From the NCBI GenBank assembly GCA_021153985.1, contig JAJKJM010000047.1, positions 1 through 52,402 on the forward strand: a DNA stretch of 52,402 nucleotides, in the 5' to 3' direction. A program made the position numbers and the translations under genes. Shown in pieces: positions 8,694 through 17,134 of this stretch (positions are counted from its first letter, which is position 1; every line of letters begins with the position of its first letter). This DNA is from Polaromonas sp. GTDB lineage: Bacteria > Pseudomonadota > Gammaproteobacteria > Burkholderiales > Burkholderiaceae_C. The notes beneath the pieces were generated by a model. That model worked only from the letters and a program-made list of their open reading frames with translations, was not told the origin of the DNA and made no database searches.

Positions 8694-9722
8694 ATGAAAA
8701 CCGAAGCGCAGGAAACCGTCTTGCTGGCCCCCATGGAGGGCCTGCTGGACTTCGTGCTGCGCGACATCCTCACGCGGGTGGGCGGCATAGACCGCTGCGT
8801 TTCCGAATTCATCCGCATCACCGACCAGTTGCTGCCCGAGCGGGTGTTTTACCGCATCGTGCCCGAGATGCACAACGGCGGCCGCACGCTGGCCGGCGTG
8901 CCGGTGCGCGCGCAGCTGCTGGGCTCAGACCCGGGCTGCATGGCGGAAAACGCCGCGCGCCTGGCAAGCCTGGGGCCGGCCGGTATTGATCTCAATTTCG
9001 GCTGCCCGGCAGCGGTTGTCAACCGCCACGGCGGCGGGGCATCGCTGCTGAGAGAGCCCGAAACCCTGACCGCCGTCGTCGGTGCCGTGCGCCGCGCGGT
9101 GCCCGCGCACATGCCGGTGTCGGCCAAAATGCGCCTGGGCTACGACGACGATGCGCGGGCCGTGGAGTGTGCGCTGGCGATCGAGGCCGGTGGCGCGGGC
9201 GAACTCGTCGTGCACGGCCGCACCAAGGCCCAGGCCTACAGGCCGCCAGCGTACTGGGAGCGTATTGCCGACATTCGCGCCGCCGTGAAAATTCCAGTGG
9301 TGGCCAACGGTGAGATCTGGACGGTAGACGATGCGCGCCGCTGCCGCGAAGCCTCAGGCTGCAATAGGTTGATGATCGGCCGCGGCGCAGTGCGTGACCC
9401 CGGGCTGGGGCTGGCGATCAAAGCCGACATGGCAAATGGATCCGCACCGGCCGTGAGCTGGCCCACCTTGCTGCCGCTGATCGCCGAGTTCTGGCACATC
9501 GTCTGCTCACGGCTTGATGCGCGTGCACGGGCAGGGCGGCTCAAGCAGTGGCTCAATTTTTTGCGGCGGCGGTTTCCCGAAGCGGAAGTGGCCTACCAGG
9601 CGATTAAAACCATCAACGACCCGGTGGTGGTAGATGAATGGTTGACCCGGCTGCTGCAAGCCAACGAGGGTGCCAGGCTCCCCACGCCTTCCTCGCCCGT
9701 GGCCATGCCTGCCCTGGTTTGA
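8694..9722 (+). CDS. dusC: tRNA-dihydrouridine synthase, DusC-like
   Basis: This FMN-dependent enzyme reduces uridine to dihydrouridine in the tRNA D-loop. DusC acts on U16 in Escherichia coli. The 342-residue barrel starts APMEGLLDF. It has the catalytic Cys104 in NFGCPAAVVN, the HGGGASLL loop that follows in Dus enzymes, VSAKMRLGY, the VHGRTK motif, and GEIWTVDDA/MIGRGAVRDP for flavin phosphate binding. The PMEGLLD opening and the HGGGASLL loop match DusC better than DusA or DusB. A TTG at 8685 would add three residues (MSD); the ATG at 8694 was preferred, but neither has a clear Shine-Dalgarno sequence. It lies 12 bases after the methyltransferase gene and 58 before the RIO kinase gene, all on one strand. 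Confidence 0.93.
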   Translation: MKTEAQETVLLAPMEGLLDFVLRDILTRVGGIDRCVSEFIRITDQLLPERVFYRIVPEMHNGGRTLAGVPVRAQLLGSDPGCMAENAARLASLGPAGIDLNFGCPAAVVNRHGGGASLLREPETLTAVVGAVRRAVPAHMPVSAKMRLGYDDDARAVECALAIEAGGAGELVVHGRTKAQAYRPPAYWERIADIRAAVKIPVVANGEIWTVDDARRCREASGCNRLMIGRGAVRDPGLGLAIKADMANGSAPAVSWPTLLPLIAEFWHIVCSRLDARARAGRLKQWLNFLRRRFPEAEVAYQAIKTINDPVVVDEWLTRLLQANEGARLPTPSSPVAMPALV

Positions 9723-9780
9723 ACCCGCACCGTTTGCAAGCAGGCGGCGGCCCTGCAGCGCGCAGGCGCAAAATGGGACT

Positions 9781-10635
9781 ATGAAAACACCGAAAAGATT
9801 GCAGTCGCTGCTGGAAGAGGGGCTGATCGACACTGTCGTGCGCCAGCTCATGAGCGGCAAGGAAGCCATGGTGTACGTGGTGCGCTGTGGCGACGAAACC
9901 CGTTGCGCCAAGGTTTACAAGGACGCTACCGAACGCAGCTTTCGGCAGGCGGTGGACTACACCGAGAACCGCAAGGTGAAGAACACACGCCAGGCGCGCG
10001 CCATGGCCAAGGGCACACGATTTGGCCGCGAGGCCACCGAGGCAGCCTGGCAAAGCGCCGAGGTCGATGCGCTATACCGGCTGGCCGCTGCCGGCGTGCG
10101 GGTGCCCAAACCCCATAATTTTTGCGATGGCGTGCTGCTGATGGAACTGGTGACCGATGAGCACGGTGATGCGGCGCCGCGTTTGAACGACGTGGAGTTC
10201 TCGCCCGAAGACGCGCGCCTGCATCACGCCACCCTGATCACGGAAGTGGTGCGCATGCTGTGCGCCGGTGTCGTGCACGGCGATTTGTCGGAGTTCAACA
10301 TCCTGCTGGGCGTGACGGACGGCCAGCCCGGCCCGGTCATCATCGACTTGCCGCAGGCGGTGGACGCCGCCGGCAACAACCACGCAGGGCGGATGCTGCT
10401 GCGCGATGTGGCCAACCTGCGCGGCTTCTTCGGCCGCTTCGCGCCCGAGCTCCTGCACACCGACTACGGCAGCGAGATCTGGGACTTGTACCAGCGCGGC
10501 GTGCTGCAACCTGAGACCGTTCTGACGGGGCGCTTTACGCACAAGACCGGCCCGGTCAACCTGGGCGCGGTGATGGGTGAGATTGACGACGCGCGCGCCG
10601 AAGAAGCGGCGCGCCGGCTGCGTATGCAGGCCTAG
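9781..10635 (+). CDS. RIO1-type atypical serine kinase/ATPase
   Basis: This is a 284-residue protein of the RIO kinase family, known in archaea and eukaryotes from ribosome small-subunit maturation and present in many proteobacteria with less defined roles. Visible features are a glycine-poor nucleotide loop (SGKEAMVYVV), the ATP-binding Lys44 in CAKVYKD, the flexible-loop region KNTRQARAMAKGTRFG, the catalytic HGDLSEFNIL motif with Asp168, and the metal-binding IIDLPQAVD motif with Asp189. All catalytic residues are present, so it should be active. The gene follows dusC by 58 bases and converges with the MFS gene, stops 4 bases apart. The neighbourhood of RNA-modifying enzymes fits a translation-related role, which is an inference. 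Confidence 0.94.
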   Translation: MKTPKRLQSLLEEGLIDTVVRQLMSGKEAMVYVVRCGDETRCAKVYKDATERSFRQAVDYTENRKVKNTRQARAMAKGTRFGREATEAAWQSAEVDALYRLAAAGVRVPKPHNFCDGVLLMELVTDEHGDAAPRLNDVEFSPEDARLHHATLITEVVRMLCAGVVHGDLSEFNILLGVTDGQPGPVIIDLPQAVDAAGNNHAGRMLLRDVANLRGFFGRFAPELLHTDYGSEIWDLYQRGVLQPETVLTGRFTHKTGPVNLGAVMGEIDDARAEEAARRLRMQA

Positions 10636-10639
10636 TGAC

Positions 10640-11842
10640 CTAGCGTGCAGCGGCAGGGGCGGTGCGAACGCCGCCCAGCGTGCCGCGCGCCATGGCATAG
10701 GCCAGCAACGCGCAGCCCGCAATGCCGGCCACCATGGGGAGGGCAGTGCCGTCGGCAAAAACGCCGACGGTCGCCATCACCACCGCGCCGGTTACGAACT
10801 GCAGGGTGCCCATCAGTGCCGAAGCCGTGCCCGCAATCGCGCCATGCTCTTCGAGTGCGAGCACCGCCGTGGTCGGCACCACCAGGCCCAAAAATCCGTA
10901 GCCCACCAGGAGCAGGGCAATCATCACGTCCAGCCGTTCGATGCCGGCCAGGTTGACCACCAGCAGCAGCGCCATCACGGCGGCATACCCGGTGACCGCC
11001 ACTTTCACGATGGGCACCAGGCCAAAGCGCGCGGCGAGCTTGCCGGTGAACTGTGACACTCCGATAAACGACGCCGCATTGACGGCAAAGGCGATGCTGT
11101 ATTGCCTTGGCGTGAGGCCATAGTGGTCAATCAGCACAAAGGAAGAGTTGGCCAGGTAGGCAAAGAAGCTGGAAATGCCGAAGGCGCCGATGAATACCAG
11201 GCCCATGAAATGCCGGTCGCGCAGCAGCACGCCATACGCGGAGAGCGCACTGCCGAAGCTGCTGTCCACGCGCTGCTCGGGCGGCCTTGTCTCAGGCAGG
11301 GTGAAACCCACCAGCAGCAGCCCGGCAGCGGCGGCCACCGTGACAGCCCAGAACACACTGCGCCAGCCGAAGGATTCAATCAGGATGCTGCCGGCCAGCG
11401 GCGCCAGGATGGGCGAGACGCTGAAGACCAGCATCAGCAGGGACATGAGCCGCGCGGCGTCATGGCCGGTGTGCAGGTCGCGCACAATGGCGCGCGGCAC
11501 CACCATGCCGGCGCAGGCGCCCAGGCCCTGGATAAAGCGCAGCACCACCAGCGTGTGGATGTCCGGCGCCAGCGCGCAGCCGATGCTGCCGGCGGCAAAC
11601 AGCAGCAGGCCGAAGTAGAGCGGCGCCTTGCGGCCGATCATGTCGGACACCGGGCCGTAAATGATCTGGCCTATGCCCAGTGAAATGAAGAAGGCCATCA
11701 GGCTGGCCTGCACCGCGCCCATGGAGGCGCCCAGCGTCTGCCCGATGGAGGGCAGGGCGGGCAGGTACATGTCGATGGCGAAAGGGCCGATGGCGGACAG
11801 CAAACCCAGCACCAGGGCTGCCCGGAAAAAACTTTTTGTCAT
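10640..11842 (-). CDS. Bcr/CflA-family drug-resistance MFS transporter
   Basis: This is a 12-transmembrane major facilitator of about 400 residues that exports drugs or metabolites by proton antiport. The first helix has the subfamily mark GPFAIDMYLPALPSIG, and the cytoplasmic loop has PVSDMIGRKAPL (the MFS A-motif, usually DRxGRK). The remaining hydrophobic segments alternate normally through to a short Arg-rich tail. The ATG at 11842 (MTKSFF) gives the conventional N-terminus. An ATG at 11905 would add 21 residues with no counterpart in the family. It converges on the RIO kinase gene, and its promoter lies in the 314-base region shared with the divergent GH5 gene. Confidence 0.93.
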   Translation of the reverse strand: MTKSFFRAALVLGLLSAIGPFAIDMYLPALPSIGQTLGASMGAVQASLMAFFISLGIGQIIYGPVSDMIGRKAPLYFGLLLFAAGSIGCALAPDIHTLVVLRFIQGLGACAGMVVPRAIVRDLHTGHDAARLMSLLMLVFSVSPILAPLAGSILIESFGWRSVFWAVTVAAAAGLLLVGFTLPETRPPEQRVDSSFGSALSAYGVLLRDRHFMGLVFIGAFGISSFFAYLANSSFVLIDHYGLTPRQYSIAFAVNAASFIGVSQFTGKLAARFGLVPIVKVAVTGYAAVMALLLVVNLAGIERLDVMIALLLVGYGFLGLVVPTTAVLALEEHGAIAGTASALMGTLQFVTGAVVMATVGVFADGTALPMVAGIAGCALLAYAMARGTLGGVRTAPAAAR

Positions 11843-12156
11843 GGATGGAAGTGGGAGTGAATCAGGCCGCTTGTGCACGGAAAACAAGGACGCTTGGCCC
11901 TGCACAAAACCGCCGGTGTGAAAGCTGCCGCTGCAATTGCAAACGATTGCAACGACAGCGAAAAATACCTGCCACTATTGTCGCTGACCTCGCATTTTCG
12001 CGCTGGCGCTGTGCAAAACCTGTCAGATCTGACAGTCCGAAAGAACCTGAAATGTAAGCGGGTCACTGCCTTGCTTCAAACTGTAATGAAGCGGCAATAC
12101 CGGGCTTAACCTGAGTCTTTACGAACAAAGATGTGAAGAAAAGGAGAAGCCTTCCG
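11843..12156. other. Divergent intergenic region between MFS and GH5 genes
   Basis: This gene-free stretch is AT-richer than its surroundings. It holds two close copies of ATTGCAA (around 11936-11957), an imperfect CAGCGA/TCGCTG pair, and the perfect palindrome annotated at 12020-12035. It must carry promoters for both flanking genes; no unambiguous -35/-10 pair could be fixed. Confidence 0.5.
12020..12035. promoter_or_regulatory. Perfect 16-bp palindrome, candidate operator
   Basis: CTGTCAGATCTGACAG is fully self-complementary. It lies 121 bases before the GH5 start and 177 bases from the divergent MFS start. No regulator gene is adjacent. The size and symmetry suit a dimeric helix-turn-helix regulator, but this is an inference. 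Confidence 0.45.
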
Positions 12157-14580
12157 ATGCAAAGACGCGAATTTTCTCAAGCCGCACTCGCCACAGGCGC
12201 GTTCGCCGCTCTTGGCCCCCTCGCCCTAAGCCGCCTGGCTCACGCCGCCACGGTACGCGCTGCGGCAGGCATGCCCGCCATGGGCACCAACCTCTCGGGC
12301 ATGGAATGGGCCAAGCCCGGCCTGCGGGCCAACACCAGCTCGGCGCCCAATCTGCATTTCACCGTGCCGCGCAAGGCCGACGTGGCCTACCTCGCCGCCT
12401 GCGGTTTCAGTAAAAACAGGCTGCCCATTCAGTGGGAACTGCTGCAGCCCATGCTGCACGACACGGTGGCAGATACTGCCGCCAAGGCGGCGATCGGAAA
12501 CCCCGGCGCTTTCCATGCAGGATATGAAAGTTTCATCACCGGCGTGCTCGACGCCCACGCCGCTGCCGGCACGCGCTGCATCATCGACAACCACAACTAC
12601 GGCCGCTATCAGGACTTCCGCTTCCAGCCTGACGGCTCGGTGATCGGCCTGACCGTGCCGCCCAGTCCCTTGCGGCCCTACACCAAAGACGCGGTGCAGA
12701 TCCAGTCGCGGATTTTTTCGCTGGCGCCAGGGGCCACGCTCAAGATTTCTCACTTCACCGACTTCTGGACGCGCGCGGCGGCGAAGTGGAAGAACCATCC
12801 CGGCTTTGGCGGTTACGGCCTCATGAACGAGCCGCATGACATGCCTAAACCGGGTGGGGTGATTGCGTCGAATGAGGAGGCCGTGAAAGGCGGCGAAGAC
12901 CTGACGATCTGGCCTACCTTCGCCCAGGCAGCCATCCAGGCCATACGTGCTGTCGACACTGCCAACCCGATCTATGTGGCGGGCAACCAGTACGACTCGG
13001 CCATGGTCATAGGCGCCAAAAACCCCGGTTTTCCACTGGCGGGCGCCAACCTGATTTATGAAGTCCACATGTACCTGGACGCCTTCAGCAACGGCGCCTT
13101 CTTTGACTACGACACCGAGGTGGCGAAGAACTACAGCGCCGGTTTCGGCACAGGCGCTATCAAGGCCTCCACCGGCGTGGACCGCTTGAAGATCGCCGTC
13201 GACTGGGCCAAGGCCAAGGGCGTGAAGCTGGCGCTCACGGAGGTCGGCATGCCGATTGACGACCCGCGATGGGTAGAGATGTTCACGCAAGCCGCGGTGT
13301 ACGCCGCGCAGTCGGGGTGCGAGCTCTACACCTGGATGGGTGGCAACCACTGGCCCATACGGAACTACGCCATCAACCATGTGCCCGGCTGGCACCAGAA
13401 CAAAACGCTGGAGCCCGAGGTCTCGGGTGTGCTCAAGGCCGCTATCGGGATTGCACAAGCCGCCCTGTTTGACGACGGCCCCGGCTACGCGCTGGCGGGC
13501 ACGCCGTTGACGATCACGGTCTATGCGCGTGGCAACCTGGCCCAGCCGGTGGTGCTGACAGTAGCGTCAAACAAAGGCGGCACCTTCAGCAAAACGCGGC
13601 TCACCATTCCCGCCGGGGCAAACGGGCAGGACAGCTTCACTTACACGCCTGCAGCCAACCAGATTGCCACGCTGACCTACACCAGCGATGGGCAACTGGG
13701 CGGACAGGTGCCACCGCCGCGCAGGGTGTTTTCGTTGACTGACCCTGTGGGCTATGCCGCGACGAATCTTGCCGATGCGGCGCTGGCCATCACCGCCAAA
13801 TACAGCGCCTGCAAATGGGAACTGGCTGATGGCTACACCGACTACATGCTGGGTGCACCGGCCGCAGCGGGGCAGATCGTGCGCGCGGTGTCGGATTCCG
13901 GTTACGGCTCCAGTCCGGGCAACGCCATGGAGATGATCAACTGGATCAACAAGGACAACGGCGCGGCCGGGCCGATGTCGCTGCCGGTAATGCGCGTGAC
14001 CAACGGCAAGAAGAACTCTGACCATGCGGTGCCGGAGTCCTTCGGCTTCTGGTGCAAAAAATCCTCCCGCATGGCGGGCGTGCAACCCAATCCGCGCAAC
14101 CGTGTGCCCTACAACATCGAAGACGCGCACTTCGCCGTTGCGGCGCTCAGTGTCCCCGCGCAGACCAATACGGGCGTGGTGTTCCAGGCCTCCAAGACGG
14201 AAGACCTTCAACTCTCGGAACTGGGCTTTACCAACGGCCAGCCGCGCGCCCGGTGGATCGATGCCAAGGGACTGACGGTGCAACTGCTGGCGCCGGCCAG
14301 GCTCGCCGTGAACGCGCCGGCTGTGCTGTCGCTGACCTCATCGGCAGGCGCGCAAAAGCTGCGCGTCAATTCCACCGAGGCCGGCAGCGCCGCGGCAACA
14401 TTCGCACCCAGCGCTTTCAGCCAGATGCTGATGGGCTGCGGTTATGTCAGCTACTACCCGCGCGAAGGGTTTCGGGGCAACCTCTATGCGGTGATCGCCG
14501 GCAAGGGAGCGCCGACGGCGGCCGAACTGGCGGTGCTGGAGCAGTACCTGGCCAGCACGGCCGGCGTTGCGCTCCGTTGA
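12157..14580 (+). CDS. Tat-exported glycoside hydrolase family 5-like protein with large unassigned C-terminal half
   Basis: This is a predicted secreted endoglycanase, 807 residues. It opens with a twin-arginine signal (MQRREFSQAA, then a hydrophobic stretch ending LAHA). The catalytic part spans roughly residues 40-430. It shows the GH5 substrate motif IIDNHNYGRY, the acid/base Glu in GLMNEPHDM (about 225), VHMYLD, and the nucleophile Glu in LALTEVGMP (about 362), followed by YTWMGGNHWP. Residues about 440-530 resemble an immunoglobulin-like bridge (FTYTPAANQIATLTYTSDG). About 530-807 form a domain I cannot assign. The ATG at 12157 follows AAGGAGAA at good spacing; a GTG at 12133 would put a Lys/Arg stretch before the signal. 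Substrate could be beta-1,4-glucan or mannan; bacterial cellulose processing is possible, but no bcs genes are nearby. Confidence 0.87.
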   Translation: MQRREFSQAALATGAFAALGPLALSRLAHAATVRAAAGMPAMGTNLSGMEWAKPGLRANTSSAPNLHFTVPRKADVAYLAACGFSKNRLPIQWELLQPMLHDTVADTAAKAAIGNPGAFHAGYESFITGVLDAHAAAGTRCIIDNHNYGRYQDFRFQPDGSVIGLTVPPSPLRPYTKDAVQIQSRIFSLAPGATLKISHFTDFWTRAAAKWKNHPGFGGYGLMNEPHDMPKPGGVIASNEEAVKGGEDLTIWPTFAQAAIQAIRAVDTANPIYVAGNQYDSAMVIGAKNPGFPLAGANLIYEVHMYLDAFSNGAFFDYDTEVAKNYSAGFGTGAIKASTGVDRLKIAVDWAKAKGVKLALTEVGMPIDDPRWVEMFTQAAVYAAQSGCELYTWMGGNHWPIRNYAINHVPGWHQNKTLEPEVSGVLKAAIGIAQAALFDDGPGYALAGTPLTITVYARGNLAQPVVLTVASNKGGTFSKTRLTIPAGANGQDSFTYTPAANQIATLTYTSDGQLGGQVPPPRRVFSLTDPVGYAATNLADAALAITAKYSACKWELADGYTDYMLGAPAAAGQIVRAVSDSGYGSSPGNAMEMINWINKDNGAAGPMSLPVMRVTNGKKNSDHAVPESFGFWCKKSSRMAGVQPNPRNRVPYNIEDAHFAVAALSVPAQTNTGVVFQASKTEDLQLSELGFTNGQPRARWIDAKGLTVQLLAPARLAVNAPAVLSLTSSAGAQKLRVNSTEAGSAAATFAPSAFSQMLMGCGYVSYYPREGFRGNLYAVIAGKGAPTAAELAVLEQYLASTAGVALR

Positions 14581-14598
14581 TGACAGGGAAAGGACCGC

Positions 14599-16206
14599 TT
14601 ACCAGGCGGCGATAGAGCCGTCTGCGCGCGGCTCGGTGCCGCCGCAGAGTACGCCTTCGGCATTGCGCCAGATGATCTGCCCGCGGCCAAAACCAAGGCG
14701 GTTGCCCGACCAGGCCACCTCATGGCCCAGGCCCGCAAGGCCGTGGAAGAGATGCTCGGGTGTGGAGCGCTCAATGCTCACGCGCTTGCCGCTTTCCCAT
14801 TCCCAGCGCGGTGCGTCCAGTGAAGCCTGGGGATTCAGGCCGAAGTCCACGGTGTTCATCACCATCTGCACATGGCCTTGCGGCTGCATGAAGCCGCCCA
14901 TCACGCCGAAGGGGCCTATGGCGCGGCCGCCCTGGGTCAGAAAGCCCGGGATGATGGTGTGGTACGGGCGTTTGCCCGGTGCCAGGCTGTTGGGGTGCTT
15001 GGCGTCGAGTGAAAAATTGTTGCCGCGATTGTGCAGCGCGATGCCGGTGCCCGGCACCACCATGCCCGAGCCGAAGCCCATGTAGTTGCTCTGGATCAGC
15101 GAGACCATATTACCCTCACCGTCGGCCGTGCTCAGGTAGACCGTGCCGCCGCGTGAGGGCTCACCCGGCATGGGCTGCAGGGCGCGCGCGCCTATCAACG
15201 CCCTGCGGTCGGCCGCATAGGCGTCCGACAGCAGGTCGGCCACGGACACTCGCATATGCGCTGGGTCGGCAATATGCGCCAGGCCGTCGGCAAACGCCAG
15301 CTTCATGGCCTCGATTTGCAGGTGGTGGGTGCGCAGGCTGTCGCGCTCGCTGAAGTCAAAGCCTTTGAGGATATTGAGCGCCATCAAGGCCACCAGGCCG
15401 TGGCCGTTGGGCGGGATCTCCCAGACGTCATAGCCCCGGTAGCTGACGCTGATCGGGTCGCACCAGTCGACCTGGAACGCGGCGAGGTCCTCCTGGCTGA
15501 GGTAGCCGCCCGCCGACTGCACGAAGGCCGCAATACGTTCGGCCAACGGGCCGCGGTAGAAACTTTCCGCGTTGGTTTCGGCAATCGATTGCAAGGTGTC
15601 GGCATGGGCGGCGGAGCGCCAGACTTCGCCCGGTTGCGGTGCGCGCTCAAGCGAAAAGGTGTCAAACCAGGACTTGAAATAAGGCTCTTTGAATGCGTCA
15701 CGGAACAGCGCCGTGGCTGTTTGCCAGGCGCTGGCCACGGTAGGTGAAACCGGAAACCCCTCTCGCGCCAGCTCCACCGCGCGCGCCATCGAGGTGGTCA
15801 GCGGCAGGCGGCCGAAACGCTGCGCCAGTGCGGCCCAGGCGGCGGGCGTGCCAGGCACGGTAACGGGCAGCGGGCCGTATTTAGGCACTTCGCTCAAGCC
15901 CTGGCCTGTCAGTTTTTCCAGGGTGATGCCGCGCGGCGCCGGGCCGCTGGCGTTGAGCCCGTGCAGCTTGCCGCCGTGCCAGACCAGCGCGAAGGCATCG
16001 CCGCCTATGCCGTTGGCATTGGGTTCAACCACCGTCAGCGCGGCCGCTGTCGCAATCGCCGCATCAATCGCATTGCCGCCGGCCTGCAACACCTGCAGGC
16101 CCGCCTGCGCGGCCAGCGGCTGTGACGTCGCGACCATGCCCTTGTTGGCATAGACCACGTTGCGGCGGGAGGCATAGGGATAGTGAAGGGCGTCGAATGT
16201 AGGCAT
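14599..16206 (-). CDS. ggt: Gamma-glutamyltransferase / glutathione hydrolase-like
   Basis: This is an N-terminal nucleophile hydrolase that cleaves the gamma-glutamyl bond of glutathione and related peptides. The 535-residue precursor should self-process before the nucleophile Thr at about 354 in GGTVYLSTADGEGN. The N-terminal part includes NGIGGDAFALV and the ASGPAPRG substrate region. The C-terminal part has NRGNNFSLD, the Pro/Gly-rich PGKRPYHTI and GVMGGFMQPQGH. No signal peptide is evident, so this member looks cytoplasmic. That would suit hydrolysis after import by the ABC transporter encoded immediately upstream. It is the last of seven co-directional genes, 52 bases after the permease gene, and converges with the GH5 gene (18-base gap). 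Confidence 0.93.
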   Translation of the reverse strand: MPTFDALHYPYASRRNVVYANKGMVATSQPLAAQAGLQVLQAGGNAIDAAIATAAALTVVEPNANGIGGDAFALVWHGGKLHGLNASGPAPRGITLEKLTGQGLSEVPKYGPLPVTVPGTPAAWAALAQRFGRLPLTTSMARAVELAREGFPVSPTVASAWQTATALFRDAFKEPYFKSWFDTFSLERAPQPGEVWRSAAHADTLQSIAETNAESFYRGPLAERIAAFVQSAGGYLSQEDLAAFQVDWCDPISVSYRGYDVWEIPPNGHGLVALMALNILKGFDFSERDSLRTHHLQIEAMKLAFADGLAHIADPAHMRVSVADLLSDAYAADRRALIGARALQPMPGEPSRGGTVYLSTADGEGNMVSLIQSNYMGFGSGMVVPGTGIALHNRGNNFSLDAKHPNSLAPGKRPYHTIIPGFLTQGGRAIGPFGVMGGFMQPQGHVQMVMNTVDFGLNPQASLDAPRWEWESGKRVSIERSTPEHLFHGLAGLGHEVAWSGNRLGFGRGQIIWRNAEGVLCGGTEPRADGSIAAW

Positions 16207-16258
16207 GGCGAATGGAAGGAAAGAAGAAGGGGGTGCTGTCGGACCCGGGCTTGTCAGT

Positions 16259-17131
16259 TTATTTGTGTTTCGGGTCTAGCGCATCACGCAGCCCGTCACC
16301 CAGAAGGTTAAAGGACAGTACCAGCAGGAAGATGGACAGCCCTGGCCAGATGGCCATCCAGGGCGCATTGTCGACGTAATTTTTGGCAGTGTTGAGCATG
16401 CTGCCCCAGCTGGGCGCCGGCGGCTGCTGGCCCAGGCCAAGAAAAGACAGACTGGCCTCGGCGATGATGGCCGCGGCAATTGCCAGCGAAGCCTGCACGA
16501 TCAGCGGCGGCAGCACATTGGGCAGGATGTGGCGCAGCGCGATGCGCCAGTGCGGGTTGCCCACGGCGCGCGCCGCCTCGACGAAATCCTCTACCTTCAT
16601 GGCCAGCACCTGGGCACGCGTGAGGCGTATGAAGATGGGCGTGGCCGAAACGCCGATGGCGATCATGGCGTTGCTGAGGCTGGGGCCCAGGAAGGCGGCC
16701 AGTGCGATGGCCAGGATCAAAAACGGCACGGCCAGCATGGCGTCGGTAAAGCGTGAGATGAGGCTGTCCGTCCAGCCGCCGACGTAAGCCGCCAGCAGGC
16801 CGACCGGCACGCCCAGCGCCATGGAAATGCTGACCGACACCAGGCCCGCGAGCAGCGAGGCACGCGCACCCCACACCACACGCGACAGTACGTCGCGGCC
16901 GATTTCGTCGGTGCCGAACAGGTATTGCATGCTGGGCGGCTTGCGCACCGCGCTCCAGCTGGTGGCGATCGGATCGTAGGGTGCGGTCCACGGTGCGAAC
17001 AGTGCCAGCACCACAAAAATGACGACGATCACCAGGCCCAGCATGGCGCCCCGGCGCCGCATCAGGCGGCGCAATGCCCGCCGCGCCGGTGTGGCCTCAC
17101 GTGCAACGGCGACAGGAAGAACGGCACTCAT
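16259..17131 (-). CDS. Peptide/glutathione ABC transporter permease, DppC/GsiD type
   Basis: This is an inner-membrane permease of a peptide/nickel-class ABC importer, 290 residues. An N-terminal Arg-rich cytoplasmic segment (RRALRRLMRRRG) leads into the first membrane helix. The OppC N-terminal motif APYDP and the FGTDEIGRDVLSRV signature follow. The five-helix core ends with the ATPase-contact EAA motif EAARAVGNPHWRIALRHILPN. Its ATG lies 3 bases beyond the stop of the partner permease, so the two are translationally linked. The ggt gene follows after 52 bases. The substrate follows from context: small peptides or glutathione conjugates. Confidence 0.95.
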   Translation of the reverse strand: MSAVLPVAVAREATPARRALRRLMRRRGAMLGLVIVVIFVVLALFAPWTAPYDPIATSWSAVRKPPSMQYLFGTDEIGRDVLSRVVWGARASLLAGLVSVSISMALGVPVGLLAAYVGGWTDSLISRFTDAMLAVPFLILAIALAAFLGPSLSNAMIAIGVSATPIFIRLTRAQVLAMKVEDFVEAARAVGNPHWRIALRHILPNVLPPLIVQASLAIAAAIIAEASLSFLGLGQQPPAPSWGSMLNTAKNYVDNAPWMAIWPGLSIFLLVLSFNLLGDGLRDALDPKHK

Positions 17132-17134
17132 GCG

